DNA from: Fimbriimonadaceae bacterium
Lineage (GTDB): Bacteria; Armatimonadota; Fimbriimonadia; Fimbriimonadales; Fimbriimonadaceae
Direction: 5' to 3'
Assembly (NCBI GenBank): GCA_019638795.1
Contig: JAHBTB010000001.1
Span: forward strand, 620,001 to 684,000
DNA length: 64,000 nucleotides
The notes under the pieces are model-generated. The model was not told where the DNA came from. It did no database searches and was given only the letters and a program-made list of their open reading frames with translations. Every line of letters begins with the position of its first letter. Position 1 is the first letter of the stretch. This document shows, piece by piece, positions 26,769 to 34,868 of the stretch. The position numbers were made by a program, and so were the translations under genes.

Positions 26769-27580
26769 AGGGCGGGCAAATCAATTGCCCGGCCAAGATC
26801 AACACCTTTCTTTCCGTCGGTCCACCCGACTCCGCGGGCTACCACCCGCTTCGCACCGTGTTCCAGGCCGTGTCGATCGTCGACTCTCTCTCCATCAGGC
26901 CCTCCGACAATGACACTGTCGATTGCGTCGGGATGGAACTGCCCACCTCGAACACGATCACGAAGACCTTGGCGTTCGTCCGCGAGCTCGTCCCCGTGCC
27001 CCCGCTCGCGGTCCGGCTGGTCAAGGGCGTTCCCGCCCAGAGCGGCCTGGGGGGCGGTAGCAGCGACGCGAGCGGCCTCTTGAGGCTCCTCTCCAGGCTT
27101 GTGCCCGGCGGGCTTCCCGACCATTTCTGCCATGAGGTCGCCGCCGCGGTCGGGGCGGACGCCCCGTTCTTCCTGGTGGGTGGTCGGGCGATTGGCGAAG
27201 GCTACGGGGAAAAGCTCACTCCCCTGCCCGACCTCCCCAGGCGGGAGCTGGTCGTGGTCATGCCGGGGGAGGGACGTTCGACGGTCGAGGCGTACAAGGC
27301 ACTTGACGTAATCCCGCGCGAATGGCGGGAGCTAGACCCGGGCGCGTTCCACAACGACTTTGAGTCGGTGGCAGGGCCAGCGTCACTCCACGCCGTCGAG
27401 CGGCTCAAGGCCCAGGGGGCCCGAGCGGCCCAATTGACCGGGTCCGGCTCAGCAGTTTTCGGTGTGTTCGGGTCGGCCGAAGCAGCGTCTCGGGCTGCCG
27501 ACGCCTTGGCGTCCGAGTCGATCGGCAAGGTGTACCGGTGCCACACGCTTACCCGCGAGGAGAGCCTTTGGACATCGTGA
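26765..27580 (+). CDS. ispE: 4-diphosphocytidyl-2-C-methyl-D-erythritol kinase
   Basis: A GHMP-family kinase of the non-mevalonate isoprenoid pathway, which phosphorylates CDP-methylerythritol at the 2-hydroxyl. The 271-residue protein has the N-terminal CPAKINTFLSV motif (active-site Lys), the ATP loop VPAQSGLGGGSSDASG, the catalytic Asp region GADAPFFLVGG, and a C-terminal TGSGSAVFGVF motif. The GTG start at 26765 overlaps the upstream stop. The product feeds undecaprenyl and quinone synthesis. Confidence 0.95.
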   Translation: MKGGQINCPAKINTFLSVGPPDSAGYHPLRTVFQAVSIVDSLSIRPSDNDTVDCVGMELPTSNTITKTLAFVRELVPVPPLAVRLVKGVPAQSGLGGGSSDASGLLRLLSRLVPGGLPDHFCHEVAAAVGADAPFFLVGGRAIGEGYGEKLTPLPDLPRRELVVVMPGEGRSTVEAYKALDVIPREWRELDPGAFHNDFESVAGPASLHAVERLKAQGARAAQLTGSGSAVFGVFGSAEAASRAADALASESIGKVYRCHTLTREESLWTS

Positions 27581-28305
27581 TCCTGGCCGGCGGCAAGGCC
27601 AGCGAAGAGACCCGGGCAGAGACCGGTGTCGAGTACCGGTGCCAACTTCCCTGGCGTGACGGGACGATGCTCGACCACGTCCGTCGTGCCGCCGAAGCCG
27701 TCGGCTCCGTGGTCGTGGTCGGCGGACCGCCGGAAAGCCGGGACGTCGAGGCCGGTACCGACTTCGTCGGTAGCGTGACCGCAGGCCTGAAGGCGACGAA
27801 CGGTGCCGAAGTGTTGATCGTCACCGCCGACCTCCCGTTCCTCCGCGAAGAGTCTCTCTTGGCCTTCGCCGCCCAGTGCGACGCGGACGCCGCCCTCAAT
27901 TTTGCCGTGGTCCCCCTCGACGTCTGCCGCCAGGAGTTCCCCATGCTCAAACGGACGGCGATCGTGACGAAGCAGGGTCGGTTGACCGGAGGCAACGTCT
28001 GCCTGTGCCGCCGCGAGATGCTCCTGGCCAATATGGAGATCGTCGCCCAGGCCTACGCCAAGCGCAAGAGCCCGTTGTCTTTGGCCGGCATGGTCGGCCC
28101 GCTCTTCATCCTGAGGTTTGTGTTGGGGCAGGCCCTCCCCTCGCTGGTGTCGCTACAGTTCCTTGAAAACCGGGTCTCGCGTATCTTGAAGTTCAAAGCC
28201 AGGGCGGTAGTCTGCCCCTTCGCTGATATTGGCACCGACGTTGACAACCTGGAGCAGTACAAAGCAGTGCTACCCCTTCAGGAAAGGGCTTCGCCAGCCG
28301 AGTAA
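27568..28305 (+). CDS. MobA-like nucleotidyltransferase
   Basis: A 245-residue Rossmann-type NTP transferase. It starts DIVILAGGKASEET, a variant of the LAGGxSxRxG nucleotide-binding loop, and has the metal-binding TADLPFL motif (Asp). TTG 27568 is chosen because GAGGAG lies about 5 nt upstream and homologues begin at this point; GTG 27538 would add a non-homologous extension. It overlaps ispE by 13 bp. The family adds NMP to a phosphate or cofactor substrate (for example molybdopterin, sugar phosphate). The C-terminal half is unusual (FILRFVLGQALPSLVSLQF) and may contact membrane. Substrate unknown. Confidence 0.8.
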   Translation: MDIVILAGGKASEETRAETGVEYRCQLPWRDGTMLDHVRRAAEAVGSVVVVGGPPESRDVEAGTDFVGSVTAGLKATNGAEVLIVTADLPFLREESLLAFAAQCDADAALNFAVVPLDVCRQEFPMLKRTAIVTKQGRLTGGNVCLCRREMLLANMEIVAQAYAKRKSPLSLAGMVGPLFILRFVLGQALPSLVSLQFLENRVSRILKFKARAVVCPFADIGTDVDNLEQYKAVLPLQERASPAE

Positions 28306-28311
28306 CCAAAT

Positions 28312-28560
28312 GTGTCCGCCTGCGCCTTCTCCGACCACGCCGAAACAGAACGCTTCTTTACCGCGGTCGAGGGTGTCTATGAGGCCTGTGTCTGGGCGCG
28401 AGGCGAGACGCTCCTCGCCCGCTTGCTCGTGGACGAAAACGCCACGATGTCTTGCCAAGACTTGAAACAGGCCTGCGCCCTTGCCCTTGGTGAGAGCCGC
28501 ACACCGTCTCTCATGCTTATCGAGCGCGTGGGACGGCTGTGCCGCGAACAGTCGGCTTAA
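28312..28560 (+). CDS. Small hypothetical protein
   Basis: An 82-residue ORF starting with GTG 28312, 6 nt after the nucleotidyltransferase stop, and in the same operon direction. The sequence (ARGETLLARLLVDENATMSC, LKQACALALGE, SLMLIERVGRL) weakly resembles the small C-terminal lid domain of adenylate-forming enzymes without the large domain. No Shine-Dalgarno site is clear. I do not recognise the family; the resemblance may be chance. Confidence 0.5.
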   Translation: MSACAFSDHAETERFFTAVEGVYEACVWARGETLLARLLVDENATMSCQDLKQACALALGESRTPSLMLIERVGRLCREQSA

Positions 28561-28563
28561 CGC

Positions 28564-28767
28564 TCAGTCTTCGTCTTCGTCGGCTTCGTCGATCTCGGGC
28601 TCGATCGCGCCGGTCTCTCCTGCCGCCGACATCGCGGGGCCGAGACTGACCTCGGTGATGCTCTTGACGGTGTGGTTCGGGCAGTTGGAGCAGACGAAGT
28701 TGATCTGGACCGCAGAGAGCCACTCAGGCACTTTCTCGATCGGCTTGCCACAGACACAATTGACCAT
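28564..28767 (-). CDS. Small zinc-ribbon-like protein
   Basis: A 67-residue ORF that starts MVNCVCGKPIE and has a second pair FVCSNC about 20 residues later, so four cysteines in a CxC-x21-CxxC arrangement suited to bind zinc. The tail is acidic (EPEIDEADEDED). It lies convergent to the previous operon and 12 nt downstream of the next minus-strand gene. Function unknown. Confidence 0.65.
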   Translation of the reverse strand: MVNCVCGKPIEKVPEWLSAVQINFVCSNCPNHTVKSITEVSLGPAMSAAGETGAIEPEIDEADEDED

Positions 28768-28779
28768 AGGGAGTCTCGT

Positions 28780-29043
28780 TTAGAGCGGCTGTTCGGCCGT
28801 TTCGCCCTCGCTCTCCTGGAAATGCAACAACGCCTGGCGGTGAGACATCCAGCCGTTGACCAGCATGATCGCGGCGCCGATCAGATAGAAGAGGGAGAGG
28901 TTGTTCTCGACGACTTGCCCTGGGTCGCGGATGACTTTGTCACCAGCGACGAGGCCCCAGACGCCAAGGACGGCCAACGCGCCACCAAACCAGAAGAAGG
29001 TGTTTTTCCACCAGGTCGGCTTGGAGGCACTCTTTTTCGCCAC
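28780..29043 (-). CDS. Small membrane protein
   Basis: An 87-residue protein with two hydrophobic segments (FFWFGGALAVLGVWGLVAG and LSLFYLIGAAIMLVNGW) and a short acidic tail. The start is GTG 29043; TATCTT lies 8 nt before it on the minus strand, the leaderless pattern seen elsewhere. Family not recognised. Confidence 0.65.
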   Translation of the reverse strand: MAKKSASKPTWWKNTFFWFGGALAVLGVWGLVAGDKVIRDPGQVVENNLSLFYLIGAAIMLVNGWMSHRQALLHFQESEGETAEQPL

Positions 29044-29051
29044 AGCAATCC

Positions 29052-29057
29052 AAGATA
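29052..29057 (-). promoter_or_regulatory. -10 element directly before the small membrane protein gene
   Basis: TATCTT on the minus strand (29057-29052) is followed by 8 nt and GTG 29043. No Shine-Dalgarno site fits in the gap. Confidence 0.35.
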
Positions 29058-29065
29058 CCTGTTGC

Positions 29066-29257
29066 TCAGGCCCGGATATCGACGACCTGACCCTTTGGCT
29101 CTAGCATTTTCAGGAGTTCCTGGGCAGCCTGGGTCTGCCCTTCCAGGGCCTTTTTGAGCATGCCGACCTGATAGGAACCTGACGCCTGCCCACCCTCGGG
29201 TGAACGCTGGGTCTGGTACGCCGCCTGAGCCGCGTAAGCCGACGCACCGATCCTCAT
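29066..29257 (-). CDS. YjfB-like putative motility protein
   Basis: A 63-residue protein that fits the YjfB_motility family: a short N-terminal helix rich in Ala and Gln, then QVGMLKKALEGQTQAAQELLKML, which matches the family core (LKKALdxQ...A..LL), and a short VVDIRA tail. The family was linked to flagellar regulons by genome context; its molecular job is not known. No flagellar or chemotaxis gene lies nearby, except the receiver-like ORF that diverges from it across 84 nt. Confidence 0.65.
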   Translation of the reverse strand: MRIGASAYAAQAAYQTQRSPEGGQASGSYQVGMLKKALEGQTQAAQELLKMLEPKGQVVDIRA

Positions 29258-29304
29258 AAGCCGATTGTCGGCGGCGCGGCCCGCCCCCGTTAGGTCAGGT
29301 CACG

Positions 29305-29334
29305 TTGAATCGCAACCCGGCAAGGGTCTATAGT
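29305..29334 (+). promoter_or_regulatory. Promoter with leaderless spacing before the receiver-like gene
   Basis: TTGAAT (29305-29310), an 18-nt spacer and TATAGT (29329-29334) make the best sigma-70-type promoter in the window. TATAGT is followed by 7 nt and ATG 29342, so the predicted +1 is at the start codon. Confidence 0.6.
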
Positions 29335-29341
29335 GCAACCC

Positions 29342-29707
29342 ATGAAATTCGTGCTGGTCACAAAAGACGCCGAGGTCGTCAGCGCGACCGTGGGTGCCTT
29401 CCAGCCCGACGACCGACTTGTCGTGACCGAGGACTGGCGGCACGCCCTGGACGAATGTCACGACGCAGACCTCCTCTTTGTCGACCTCGTGGCGACCCTG
29501 GAAAAACCGCACAAGATCGCCGGATACGAAGCGTTCGCCGAAGCGAAGATGGCGCACGGCACCGCCAACGGCACACCCCTCGTCCTCATCTCCCCGCCGG
29601 ACGACTATGAACTCGACTTCATGGCCGGATTCCCCGACTTCGTCTTCGCCCATCTCCGCCGACCGCTCAACTACAAGATCTTCCGGCGCGCGTCGACGTG
29701 GGTCTGA
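29342..29707 (+). CDS. Degenerate receiver-like (CheY-fold) protein
   Basis: A 121-residue protein with the alternating pattern of a response-regulator receiver: strand 1 KFVLVTKDAEV (the usual acidic pair is Lys-Asp), strand 3 DLLFVDLVATL with an Asp at the phospho-acceptor position, strand 4 PLVLISPPDD, and strand 5 [11 protein letters not shown] where the conserved Lys-Pro is Arg-Pro. It has no output domain. It may act by protein contact. Its last 37 bp overlap the end of the convergent recombinase gene. Confidence 0.6.
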   Translation: MKFVLVTKDAEVVSATVGAFQPDDRLVVTEDWRHALDECHDADLLFVDLVATLEKPHKIAGYEAFAEAKMAHGTANGTPLVLISPPDDYELDFMAGFPDFVFAHLRRPLNYKIFRRASTWV

Positions 29708-30582
29708 CCGCCCTTCGGGTGCGCCTTGGCCACCGCGTCGCGGAGTCGTTCGACACTGACATGCGTGTAAACCTGGGTGGTCGCCAACCGTTCGTGCCCG
29801 AGGAGTTGTTGCACTGACTTCAGGCCCGCCCCGCCGTCGAGGAGGTGGGTCGCAAAGCTGTGGCGCAAGGTGTGCGGTGTCACCGTGTCCGGGAGACCGG
29901 CCGCCCGAGCCCATCGGTGCACAAGCTTCTGGACCGTCCTTGTCGTCAACCTTCCCCCCTTCGCGTTGGTGAACAGGGGGTCCCCCTGCCCGGGCGTGAC
30001 CCGTTCCTCCTCCATATAGGCGGTGACGGCGCGCCGGCACGCGTCGCCAAAGACGACGACCCGCTCCTTGTCACCTTTGCCGCGGACGGTGGCCACACCT
30101 CGCTCGAGGTCCAGGTCGCCGACGTCAAGTCCTACCAATTCGCTGGCCCGTAACCCGGCGCCGTAGGCCGTCTCCAAGACTGCTTGGTCGCGCAACGGTG
30201 TCCGGCCGGGCGGTGGTTGGTCCAGCAACGCTTCGGTCTGAGTCCGGCTGAGCGCCTTGGGCAGCCTACGACGTTTGTACGGCGTGGCCAGTGCCTCGGT
30301 GGGGTCCGTGTCGAGAACCCCGACCGCCTGGAGGTAGCGGACGAACGTCCGCAGGGCGGAGAGCTTGCGCGCCCGGGTCCCCGGCGTGACTCCGTATCGA
30401 CGGAGGTAGTCCCGCAACGTCCCAGGCGAAAGATCGAACGTGCCCTCGGTGACGAGGCACAACTGGGTCAGGTCGACGGCGTAGCTCCGGACGGTGTGGG
30501 CCGAGCGCATGGCCCGGAGTTGGTCCAGGAAGGATTGGACCAGCTCGTCAAGGGTTGTGCCGGCGGAAGACGAGAGTGGCAT
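29671..30582 (-). CDS. XerC/XerD-type tyrosine recombinase
   Basis: A 303-residue recombinase with the N-terminal SAM-like DNA-binding domain (about 10-95) and a full catalytic domain. The catalytic residues are all visible: Arg in [15 protein letters not shown], Lys in [10 protein letters not shown], His-x-x-Arg in [14 protein letters not shown], His in [12 protein letters not shown] and nucleophile Tyr in QVYTHVS. Length and sequence fit chromosome-dimer-resolving Xer proteins, not a phage integrase. The ATG lies inside the last 35 bp of fabF, so it is translationally linked to the fatty-acid genes. No att-like repeats flank it. Confidence 0.9.
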   Translation of the reverse strand: MPLSSSAGTTLDELVQSFLDQLRAMRSAHTVRSYAVDLTQLCLVTEGTFDLSPGTLRDYLRRYGVTPGTRARKLSALRTFVRYLQAVGVLDTDPTEALATPYKRRRLPKALSRTQTEALLDQPPPGRTPLRDQAVLETAYGAGLRASELVGLDVGDLDLERGVATVRGKGDKERVVVFGDACRRAVTAYMEEERVTPGQGDPLFTNAKGGRLTTRTVQKLVHRWARAAGLPDTVTPHTLRHSFATHLLDGGAGLKSVQQLLGHERLATTQVYTHVSVERLRDAVAKAHPKGGQTHVDARRKIL

Positions 30583-31810
30583 TGTGCCCTCCGAACCCGA
30601 ACGAGTTGCTGAGAACGGCGTCGACCTGGGTCGGGCGCGCGACGTTCGGGATGTAGTCTAGGTCGCACTCGGGGTCCGGCGTCTCGTAGTTCGCCGTCGG
30701 CGGCAGGACGCCTTCGGTGATCGCCTTGATCGAGACGATCGCCTCGACGGCCCCGGCCGCGCCGAGCAAGTGCCCGATCATCGACTTGGTGCTGCTCACC
30801 GGTATCTTGGCGGCCAAGTCGCCGAAGGCCCGCTTGATCGCCAAGGTCTCAAACTTGTCGTTGTAGGGGGTCGAGGTGCCGTGGGCGTTGATATAGCCGA
30901 TCCCCTCTTTGCCCAACCCGGCCCGCTTGACTGCCATTTCCATGGCCCGGCGGGCTCCGTCGCCTTCGTTGTCCGGCATCGTGATGTGGAACGCGTCGCC
31001 GCTCATTCCGTAGCCCACGATCTCGGCATAGATCCTTGCCCCGCGGGCGATGGCGTGGTCGCGGTCTTCCAGGACGAGGACACCCGACCCTTCGCCCATG
31101 ACAAACCCGTCTCGACCGGCGTCAAAGGGACGCGACGCCTTGCTGCCCGCCTCGTTGTTGGTGGTCATCGCCCGGGCCGCGCAAAAGCCGGCGAGCCCGA
31201 TAGGGTTGATCGGTGCTTCTGCACCACCTGCCAACATCGCCACCGCGTCACCTCGCTTGATGATGTGGTAGGCGTCTCCGATCGAGTTCGCCCCGGTGGC
31301 ACAAGCCGTGACCACACAGGTGTTCGGCCCCTTGAACCCTTGCAGGATCGAAACGTAGCCGCTGGCCATGTCGGGGATCATGTAGGGGACGAGGAACGGC
31401 GACACCCGGCCCGGGCCGTCTTTGTGGAGGCGCTCCGTCTGCTCGGTCATCATCGTCAGCCCGCCGATGCCGCTCCCGATGAGGACGCCGGTCTGCTCTT
31501 TGAGTTCGGCGTCGTCGGTGGGGAACTTGGCGTCGTCGACCGCCATCTGCGCCGCCGCGGCGGCAAAGGCGATGAAGCGGTCGATCCGACGCGCCTCCTT
31601 CTTGTCGAGCCAGACCGACGCGTCGAAGTCTTTGACTTCGGCGGCGATCTGGGTCGGATAGTCGGCCGGGTCCATCAGTGTGATGGGCCCGACACCGCTT
31701 TCACCCGCGACGACACGGGGCCAAAAGTCAGCGACGCTGTTACCGAGCGGGGTGACCGCACCGAGCCCCGTCACCACCACCCGACCCGAAGGCTGGGCGG
31801 GCAAAGCCAT
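30548..31810 (-). CDS. fabF: Beta-ketoacyl-ACP synthase II
   Basis: The condensing enzyme that elongates acyl-ACP with malonyl-ACP. The 420-residue protein is full length. The Cys-His-His triad is visible: Cys in [14 protein letters not shown], His in [13 protein letters not shown] and His in [15 protein letters not shown]. The N terminus [15 protein letters not shown] and C terminus [12 protein letters not shown] are typical. Its ATG overlaps the last base of the acpP stop (TAATG), so the two are co-translated. Confidence 0.97.
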   Translation of the reverse strand: MALPAQPSGRVVVTGLGAVTPLGNSVADFWPRVVAGESGVGPITLMDPADYPTQIAAEVKDFDASVWLDKKEARRIDRFIAFAAAAAQMAVDDAKFPTDDAELKEQTGVLIGSGIGGLTMMTEQTERLHKDGPGRVSPFLVPYMIPDMASGYVSILQGFKGPNTCVVTACATGANSIGDAYHIIKRGDAVAMLAGGAEAPINPIGLAGFCAARAMTTNNEAGSKASRPFDAGRDGFVMGEGSGVLVLEDRDHAIARGARIYAEIVGYGMSGDAFHITMPDNEGDGARRAMEMAVKRAGLGKEGIGYINAHGTSTPYNDKFETLAIKRAFGDLAAKIPVSSTKSMIGHLLGAAGAVEAIVSIKAITEGVLPPTANYETPDPECDLDYIPNVARPTQVDAVLSNSFGFGGHNATLVFRRHNP

Positions 31811-32049
31811 TAGCTGGTCAACTTTTCGATGTATGCGACCACGTCACCGACGGTTTTAATGTTTGCGGCGTCGTCGTCCGGGACGTCGATGCTGAACTGC
31901 GCTTCGACGGCCATGACCAACTCGACGATGTCAAGGGAGTCAGCACCCAGGTCCTCCGTGAACGAGGACTCGGCCTTGACCTCACTCTCTTGGACACCAA
32001 GCTCTTCGCAAACGATCTTCTTCACCTTTTCAAAAACGTTGTCCGCCAT
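31810..32049 (-). CDS. acpP: Acyl carrier protein
   Basis: A 79-residue acidic carrier of growing acyl chains. The phosphopantetheine site is Ser in [18 protein letters not shown], the universal DSL motif. ATG 32049 has AGCAGGA about 10 nt upstream, and TAATAT at 32098-32093 (minus strand) is a likely -10, giving a leader of about 40 nt. It precedes fabF directly. In the usual order fabG comes just upstream; here an inverted gene lies between. Confidence 0.97.
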   Translation of the reverse strand: MADNVFEKVKKIVCEELGVQESEVKAESSFTEDLGADSLDIVELVMAVEAQFSIDVPDDDAANIKTVGDVVAYIEKLTS

Positions 32050-32092
32050 GGATCAAATCCTGCTCCGACCAGCGTCTGTCCGAAGCCGCACT

Positions 32093-32098
32093 ATATTA
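32093..32098 (-). promoter_or_regulatory. -10 element for acpP-fabF-xer
   Basis: TAATAT on the minus strand in the 143-nt region between the divergent acpP and HEAT-like genes. It would let acpP-fabF be transcribed apart from fabD-fabG. No strong -35 is seen. Confidence 0.45.
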
Positions 32099-32192
32099 CT
32101 ACGCGGGCCGCGCTGACGCCACGGGACGTGGCCGCAAATGGACAGTGTCAGAATGGGACTGCGCTGATGGAACGGCCTGTCACGCGCCACGG

Positions 32193-34136
32193 ATGATCAA
32201 GATGAGTCGCCCTCTTGTCCGCGTCCCGGTTCTAGCCGCGTTGGCCACCGCCGCGTTACTCGGGTGGGTCGGCTATCGCTGTTGGGACTACTACGGCCGC
32301 CCCTTGACCGAGGCCGACCTGCAATCAGCCTCGCCCGACCGACTGGCCGTCGGCCTGGGATCCGGCTCGATGCGCGACAAGGTCGCCGCCAAGCTGTTTG
32401 AGTCAGGCCCGTCGGGTTGGAAGGCCCTCGTGAGGGCGTTACGGTCGCCGGACGTCTATGCTCGGCGCCAGGCGGCCCAGACGCTCGCGGGCCTGCGCTA
32501 CTTGGCCCTCGAGTCGGGTGTGGCGGCGGCGGCAGACGACACGGACAAGCTGGCCCGGGCCTACAAGATCGCCGCCCTCGCCGCCAACGGCGGTCGCAAG
32601 TCCATGCCCTACTTCGTGGCCTTTGCCAAGGAGGTCGGGCGGGAGAGGCATCTTTCTCCGAGCCAGCAGTTCGCCGTCGGCCGCGTCGCCAGCCTCATGG
32701 CCAGCATCAACACTCCGGAGGCCCTGTCCGTCCTCTTGGACCTGGTTCCGACCGGCGACACGCAGGTGGTCTTCGCGTTGACGGACTTCGATGCCGCAGA
32801 GGCCAGGTCCGCGCTCGACTCGCACCGTGCGGCTATGGACTTGAGGCAGCGGCTCCAGGCCGAACTGCGGGTTCCTGGCGACGCTGACCCGGCGGTCAAG
32901 GCCCTGGCCTTGTCGATCACGACCAGCCCCTCTGCGCTGGATGCGCTTACCCCGGACCAACTCAAGGCCCTGGCCCAGGGTGTGCCGACGACGTCGTTAG
33001 AACCAGGAACGCCGGCCTACGCCGCCCTGTTGGCTGGCCAATTCCTCGGTAACCCCCGATCGGCCCTGGACACGTCGGCCGACGCGCCCGACCTCGGCCT
33101 GCAACGGTGGGCCCCGGTCCTCGAAAAGGCGACCCCGAAGACGGCGGCACAAGACCTTGACGAGTTGCTTAGGGTCAACGGGCTGGTCCACGCCGCCTAT
33201 ACCGGCCAAGTGACCGACAAACCAAGCCTCGTCGCCATGGTCAGGTCGGACCCCGGCGGGGCGGTGCCCCGACTGAGGGCGCTTGTCCGAGACCCGCGGC
33301 GGCTCGCCTCGCTGGTCCCCCAGGCAAGGCTTGAACTGCTCAAACTTTCGACCGACCCTGCGGACATCGAACTGGTGAACGGCAGTGTCTTCCCCGTCAA
33401 GGGCCCGCACGACGCGACCTTTGTCGAGACTGTACTCCGCCTGCCCGGCGGCGCTTCGACCCTTGTCAGCCTCCTGGCGTCACAGGGAACGACAGACCTT
33501 GATTTGACGGACATGCTTTCGGCGTTGAGGAAGGTGCCGTCGTCCTTGGTGACCACCGAGGTGAGGAGGGCGGCGGTCGCCGCCGCCAAGCGGGTGGCTT
33601 GGCAAGACATCCGCCACCTTGACCCCGCCTGGTGCCGTGAGTTCGGCGACGACGACACGAAGGAAAAGTACGCCCTCCTCCTCGGCAACAACCGCTACGC
33701 CGACCGAATTGCGGCGCTGCGATACTTCGCCGCGAGCGGCCACAAGTTGATCGGTGACGAACTGAAGTTGACGTCCGGAAGGGGCATGGTCGACGAGACC
33801 GTCGCCTGTGTCGAGGTCGTCGGGGAAAACCGACTGACCGACCAGCTTCCCTTTGTCCTGGCCAAACTCGACGACCCGCGTTGGCGAGTCCGCGAGGCCG
33901 TCGCCTACACACTGAGGCTGCTCGACACGCCAGAGTCGGCGACCGGGCTCCTCAAGCTCAGGAGCGACCCAAACAAGGCGGTTTCCTTCACCGCCAGTGA
34001 CCCCCGGTTCGCCGAGTTCCACCTTCAGCTCAACGGGAGGCGGGCAGCCGGCCCGGACGACCCTGTCGCCGAGGTCAAAGAGAAGCCCCGGATCTCCGCG
34101 ATGCCGGGCCCGCTCCGGATGACCGACCGGCCCTGA
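32193..34136 (+). CDS. Membrane-anchored HEAT-repeat-like protein
   Basis: A 647-residue protein with one N-terminal hydrophobic segment (VPVLAALATAALLGWVGYRC) that is either an anchor or an uncleaved signal, followed by a long helical region. HEAT-like units are seen at about residues 60-110 (GWKALVRALRSPDVYARRQAAQTLAGLR) and near the C terminus (LPFVLAKLDDPRWRVREAVAYTLRLLDTPE). ATG 32193 or ATG 32202 is the start. The gene sits tail-to-tail with fabG (3 nt apart) and head-to-head with acpP. It is probably a protein-binding scaffold; partner unknown. Confidence 0.75.
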   Translation: MIKMSRPLVRVPVLAALATAALLGWVGYRCWDYYGRPLTEADLQSASPDRLAVGLGSGSMRDKVAAKLFESGPSGWKALVRALRSPDVYARRQAAQTLAGLRYLALESGVAAAADDTDKLARAYKIAALAANGGRKSMPYFVAFAKEVGRERHLSPSQQFAVGRVASLMASINTPEALSVLLDLVPTGDTQVVFALTDFDAAEARSALDSHRAAMDLRQRLQAELRVPGDADPAVKALALSITTSPSALDALTPDQLKALAQGVPTTSLEPGTPAYAALLAGQFLGNPRSALDTSADAPDLGLQRWAPVLEKATPKTAAQDLDELLRVNGLVHAAYTGQVTDKPSLVAMVRSDPGGAVPRLRALVRDPRRLASLVPQARLELLKLSTDPADIELVNGSVFPVKGPHDATFVETVLRLPGGASTLVSLLASQGTTDLDLTDMLSALRKVPSSLVTTEVRRAAVAAAKRVAWQDIRHLDPAWCREFGDDDTKEKYALLLGNNRYADRIAALRYFAASGHKLIGDELKLTSGRGMVDETVACVEVVGENRLTDQLPFVLAKLDDPRWRVREAVAYTLRLLDTPESATGLLKLRSDPNKAVSFTASDPRFAEFHLQLNGRRAAGPDDPVAEVKEKPRISAMPGPLRMTDRP

Positions 34137-34139
34137 GCC

Positions 34140-34868
34140 CTACAGGGTCAGGCCACCGTCGACGGTCAGGACTTGCCCGGTCAGGTAACCCGCGTCGTCA
34201 CTCGCCAGAAAGGCGACGACCCCGGCGATGTCTGACCCCTCGCCAAGCCGCCCGAGGGGGGCGTTCTTGACCACGCCCTCCCGCATCTCGTCCGAGAGTT
34301 CGGCCGTCATGTCGGTGTCGATGAACCCTGGGGCGACCGCGTTCACGGTCACGCCACGGCTCCCGAGTTCCTTGGCCAAGCTCATCGTCAGACCGACGAT
34401 GCCCGCCTTGCTGGCCGAATAGTTGACCTGGCCTGCCGCCCCGTGAAGGCCGACAACGCTGGAGATGTTCACGATACGGCCCCGACGTGCCTTCATCATG
34501 CCTTTGAGCACGGCCTTGCAACAGTTGAAGGTGCCCTTCAAGTTCACGTCGATGACGCGGTCCCAGTCGTCCTCCTTCATGCGCAGGGCCAGGGTGTCCC
34601 GGGTCAGGCCGGCGTTGTTGACGAGCACGTCGATCTTGCCGAAATCGGCCTCGATCTGGGCGAACACGGCCTCGACCGCCGCGGTGTCGCTGACGTCCAA
34701 CCCGTACGCCTTGCCTCCCGTCGCCTGTGCCGTCGGTTCGGCGTTCGCCGCCGAGGTCGCGACGCAGGCCACTTTGGCCCCCTCGCTGGCAAACCGTTCG
34801 GCAATCGACCGGCCGATGCCTCGGCTGGCCCCGGTGACGACGACGACAGTGCCTTCAAATCTTCTCAT
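34140..34868 (-). CDS. fabG: 3-oxoacyl-ACP reductase
   Basis: An NADPH-dependent SDR enzyme that reduces beta-ketoacyl-ACP. The 242-residue protein has VVVTGASRGIGRSIAERFA for cofactor binding, NNAG, the catalytic Ser in NISSVVG and the Tyr-Lys pair in YSASKAG, and the FabG-typical end GYLTGQVLTVDGGLTL. The ATG overlaps the fabD stop by 4 bp. Its place next to fabD marks it as the fatty-acid reductase and not another SDR. Confidence 0.95.
   Translation of the reverse strand: MRRFEGTVVVVTGASRGIGRSIAERFASEGAKVACVATSAANAEPTAQATGGKAYGLDVSDTAAVEAVFAQIEADFGKIDVLVNNAGLTRDTLALRMKEDDWDRVIDVNLKGTFNCCKAVLKGMMKARRGRIVNISSVVGLHGAAGQVNYSASKAGIVGLTMSLAKELGSRGVTVNAVAPGFIDTDMTAELSDEMREGVVKNAPLGRLGEGSDIAGVVAFLASDDAGYLTGQVLTVDGGLTL

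Noticed and set aside
29671-30582. Tyrosine recombinase as a phage or ICE integrase
   Set aside because: Sequence and length fit XerC/D, it overlaps fabF, and there are no phage genes or att repeats.
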